From: Blastococcus sp. CT_GayMR16
GTDB taxonomy: Bacteria > Actinomycetota > Actinomycetes > Mycobacteriales > Geodermatophilaceae
Direction of reading: 5' to 3'
Length of the DNA: 64,000 bases
NCBI RefSeq assembly: GCF_004570875.1
Contig: NZ_SPQK01000006.1
Span: 62,001 to 126,000, forward strand
This document shows, piece after piece, positions 62,761 to 64,000 of the stretch. The translations under genes and the position numbers were made by a program. Each line of letters opens with the position of its first letter. Within the stretch, counting starts at the first letter, position 1. A model generated the notes under the pieces. That model made no database searches and was not told where the DNA came from. It was given only the letters and a program-made list of their open reading frames with translations.

Positions 62761-64000
62761 TCACGCGAGCTGCTCGACGAAGGCGCGCAGCTGCCGGAGG
62801 TTGCGGCACTCCACGACGGTGTCGCAGTAGGGCGCGTAGCGGCCGATGACGGAGTCGCCGCTGTCCCACGCCGCCGCCTGCTCCGGGTTGAGCCAGTGCA
62901 GCGCGCCGGCCCGCCGGCGGATCGCGGCCAGGCTCTTCTCCTGCGGGTCGTGGTAGTTGCCCCGGGCGTCGCCGAGGATCAGCACGGTGGTCCGCCGGGT
63001 CAGCTCCTCGGCCCACCGGTCGGCGAACGTGGCCATCGCGTTGCCGTAGTCCGACCGGCCGTCGAGCCACACCCCCGCACCGGCCGCGTTGATCCGGCGG
63101 CCGGCGTCGGCGATGTCGTCGGACTCCTCGATCAGCGCGGTCACCTCGTCGACGCCGTCGACGAAGGCGAAGCTCCGCACCGAGGAGAACTCCGAGCGCA
63201 GGGCGTGGACCAGCTGGAGCGTGAAGCCGGCGAAGGTCGCAACCGAGCCCGAGATGTCGGCCAGCACCACCAGGCGGGGCTTCGCCGGGTGCGGTGCTCG
63301 GAACACCGGCGTGACCGGGACGCCGCCGGTGGACATGGCGTTGCGGACGGTCCGGCGGAAGTCGAGGTGACCGCGGCGCTTGTGCCGGCGCCGCTCGGCC
63401 AGCCGGGCGGCGAGGGCCCGGGAGAGCGGCCGCAGCACCTCGCGGAGGGCGTCCACCTGTTCGCGGGAGGCGGTGAGGAAGTCGACGTCCTCGGGCAACG
63501 GCGTCCGCAGGGTGCGCGCCACGGCCTCCGCGCCCCGGTCGGCCACGAGACGACGGCGGATCTCGCCCTCGACCGCCAGCCGCAGGCCCTCCACCCGCGC
63601 CTCGGACTGCTCCACCACCAGGCGTGCGTGCAGGTGATCGGCGCCGGCCGGGGCCTCGGTGACGAGGCGGGTGACCAGGCCCTCGGCATCGATCGCGCGC
63701 ATGGTCCGGAAGAGGTTGAACGTGCCCGCCACCGGCTGGCCCGGCACGAGGGCCGCGTGCCGCTCGACGTACAGGCCGGCGATCGCCCGCACCAGCGTGC
63801 TGTCGTCGGAGCGCATCGCGCGCAGCAGCACCTCGCGCAGCGCCAGGTCGTCGAGGTCGTCGAGCCCGCCCCCGCCGCCGCCCCCGCCGCCGGGCAGCCC
63901 GGCGTCCTCGGCCGCCTCGCCGTCCTCGGCGTCGGGCGCGCGCAGGCCGAAGAAGAGGTCGAAGACCGTGTCGAAGGTCGGCAGGTGGTCGGTGGTCTTC
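62761..64000 (-). CDS. VWA domain protein, CoxE-like (5' end beyond the window)
   Basis: The frame is open to the right edge, so the N-terminus is missing; 413 residues are visible. The C-terminal VWA domain carries the metal-ion motif D-I-S-G-S in RLVVLADISGSVATFAGFTL, with LDGRSDYGNAMATFADRWAE and TTVLILGDARGNYHDPQEKS. The upstream part contains TFDTVFDLFFGLRAPDAEDG and a run of nine Gly before LDDLDDLALREVLLRAM. CoxE-like proteins work with a MoxR/CoxD AAA+ ATPase to mature or insert metals in molybdenum hydroxylases; the partner gene would lie outside. A downstream start at 63831 (GTG) is possible but less likely. Confidence 0.85.
   Translation of the reverse strand, partial: KTTDHLPTFDTVFDLFFGLRAPDAEDGEAAEDAGLPGGGGGGGGGLDDLDDLALREVLLRAMRSDDSTLVRAIAGLYVERHAALVPGQPVAGTFNLFRTMRAIDAEGLVTRLVTEAPAGADHLHARLVVEQSEARVEGLRLAVEGEIRRRLVADRGAEAVARTLRTPLPEDVDFLTASREQVDALREVLRPLSRALAARLAERRRHKRRGHLDFRRTVRNAMSTGGVPVTPVFRAPHPAKPRLVVLADISGSVATFAGFTLQLVHALRSEFSSVRSFAFVDGVDEVTALIEESDDIADAGRRINAAGAGVWLDGRSDYGNAMATFADRWAEELTRRTTVLILGDARGNYHDPQEKSLAAIRRRAGALHWLNPEQAAAWDSGDSVIGRYAPYCDTVVECRNLRQLRAFVEQLA

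Noticed and set aside
1-64000. CRISPR arrays, tRNA or rRNA genes, prophage genes
   Set aside because: No regularly spaced repeats, cloverleaf-like segments, rRNA sequence or phage structural genes were seen on either strand.

Overview
The window is about 72% G+C, dense in GTG and ATG starts with GGAGG-type ribosome sites, and carries an RNase J gene, a CtpE-like P-type ATPase, a Cys-ended leader peptide and many acyl-CoA catabolic genes. This points to an actinobacterial chromosome. Gene content and codon style suggest Geodermatophilaceae (Blastococcus, Geodermatophilus or Modestobacter), but the family is inferred and was not tested.

Layout. (1) 1-4.4 kb: the end of an S41-type peptidase gene broken by a 7-bp duplication, a CtpE-like ATPase, a small unknown gene and a PAT-type acetyltransferase. 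(2) 4.4-8.0 kb: an accessory island of clearly lower G+C. Small unknown genes are interleaved with copies of a palindromic dispersed repeat. One copy is split by an IS110-family element whose ends, CT core, and putative bridge-RNA guide loops can be read from the sequence. (3) 8.1-10 kb: a cysteine dioxygenase-rhodanese operon behind a 26-codon leader peptide ending C-P-V-C, then a frameshifted beta-carbonic anhydrase. (4) 10-20.7 kb: a first set of acyl-CoA genes (acyl-CoA dehydrogenase, alpha-methylacyl-CoA racemase, enoyl-CoA hydratase, thiolase), then housekeeping genes (Na+/H+ antiporter, RNase J, cold-shock protein, lipid methyltransferase-like protein). (5) 20.8-62.7 kb: a large catabolic supercluster. 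(6) The window ends inside a CoxE-type VWA protein gene.

The supercluster holds three amidohydrolases, four tandem-domain VOC proteins, three alpha/beta hydrolases (a fourth lies at 14.4 kb), two family III CoA transferases, two acyl-CoA dehydrogenases that probably pair, several crotonases, SDRs and MaoC/FAS1-like hydratases, two thioesterases, one classical thiolase, an aldehyde dehydrogenase, two MFS transporters and two orphan lipoprotein solute-binding proteins. It also holds three translationally coupled DUF35 (Zn-ribbon/OB-fold) plus thiolase-like pairs. The thiolase-like partners seem to lack the nucleophilic cysteine, so they resemble Ltp2-type retro-aldolases of sterol side-chain breakdown more than thiolases. 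With the alpha-methylacyl-CoA racemase and the epimerase-like VOC proteins, this suggests uptake, CoA activation and shortening of a methyl-branched, isoprenoid or alicyclic carboxylic acid. The substrate cannot be read from the sequence.

Regulation. A shared element close to TTACCGTAA lies upstream of five supercluster transcription units (28.03, 28.65, 44.86, 56.45 and 60.16 kb), suggesting one regulon; its regulator is not in the window. A MarR gene with a 28-bp near-palindrome upstream probably controls its own MFS partner. Strong hairpin terminators separate most convergent units.

Three frame disruptions (+7, +4, -1) occur. The first two are perfect tandem duplications and look like slippage. 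The third could be biological or an assembly error.
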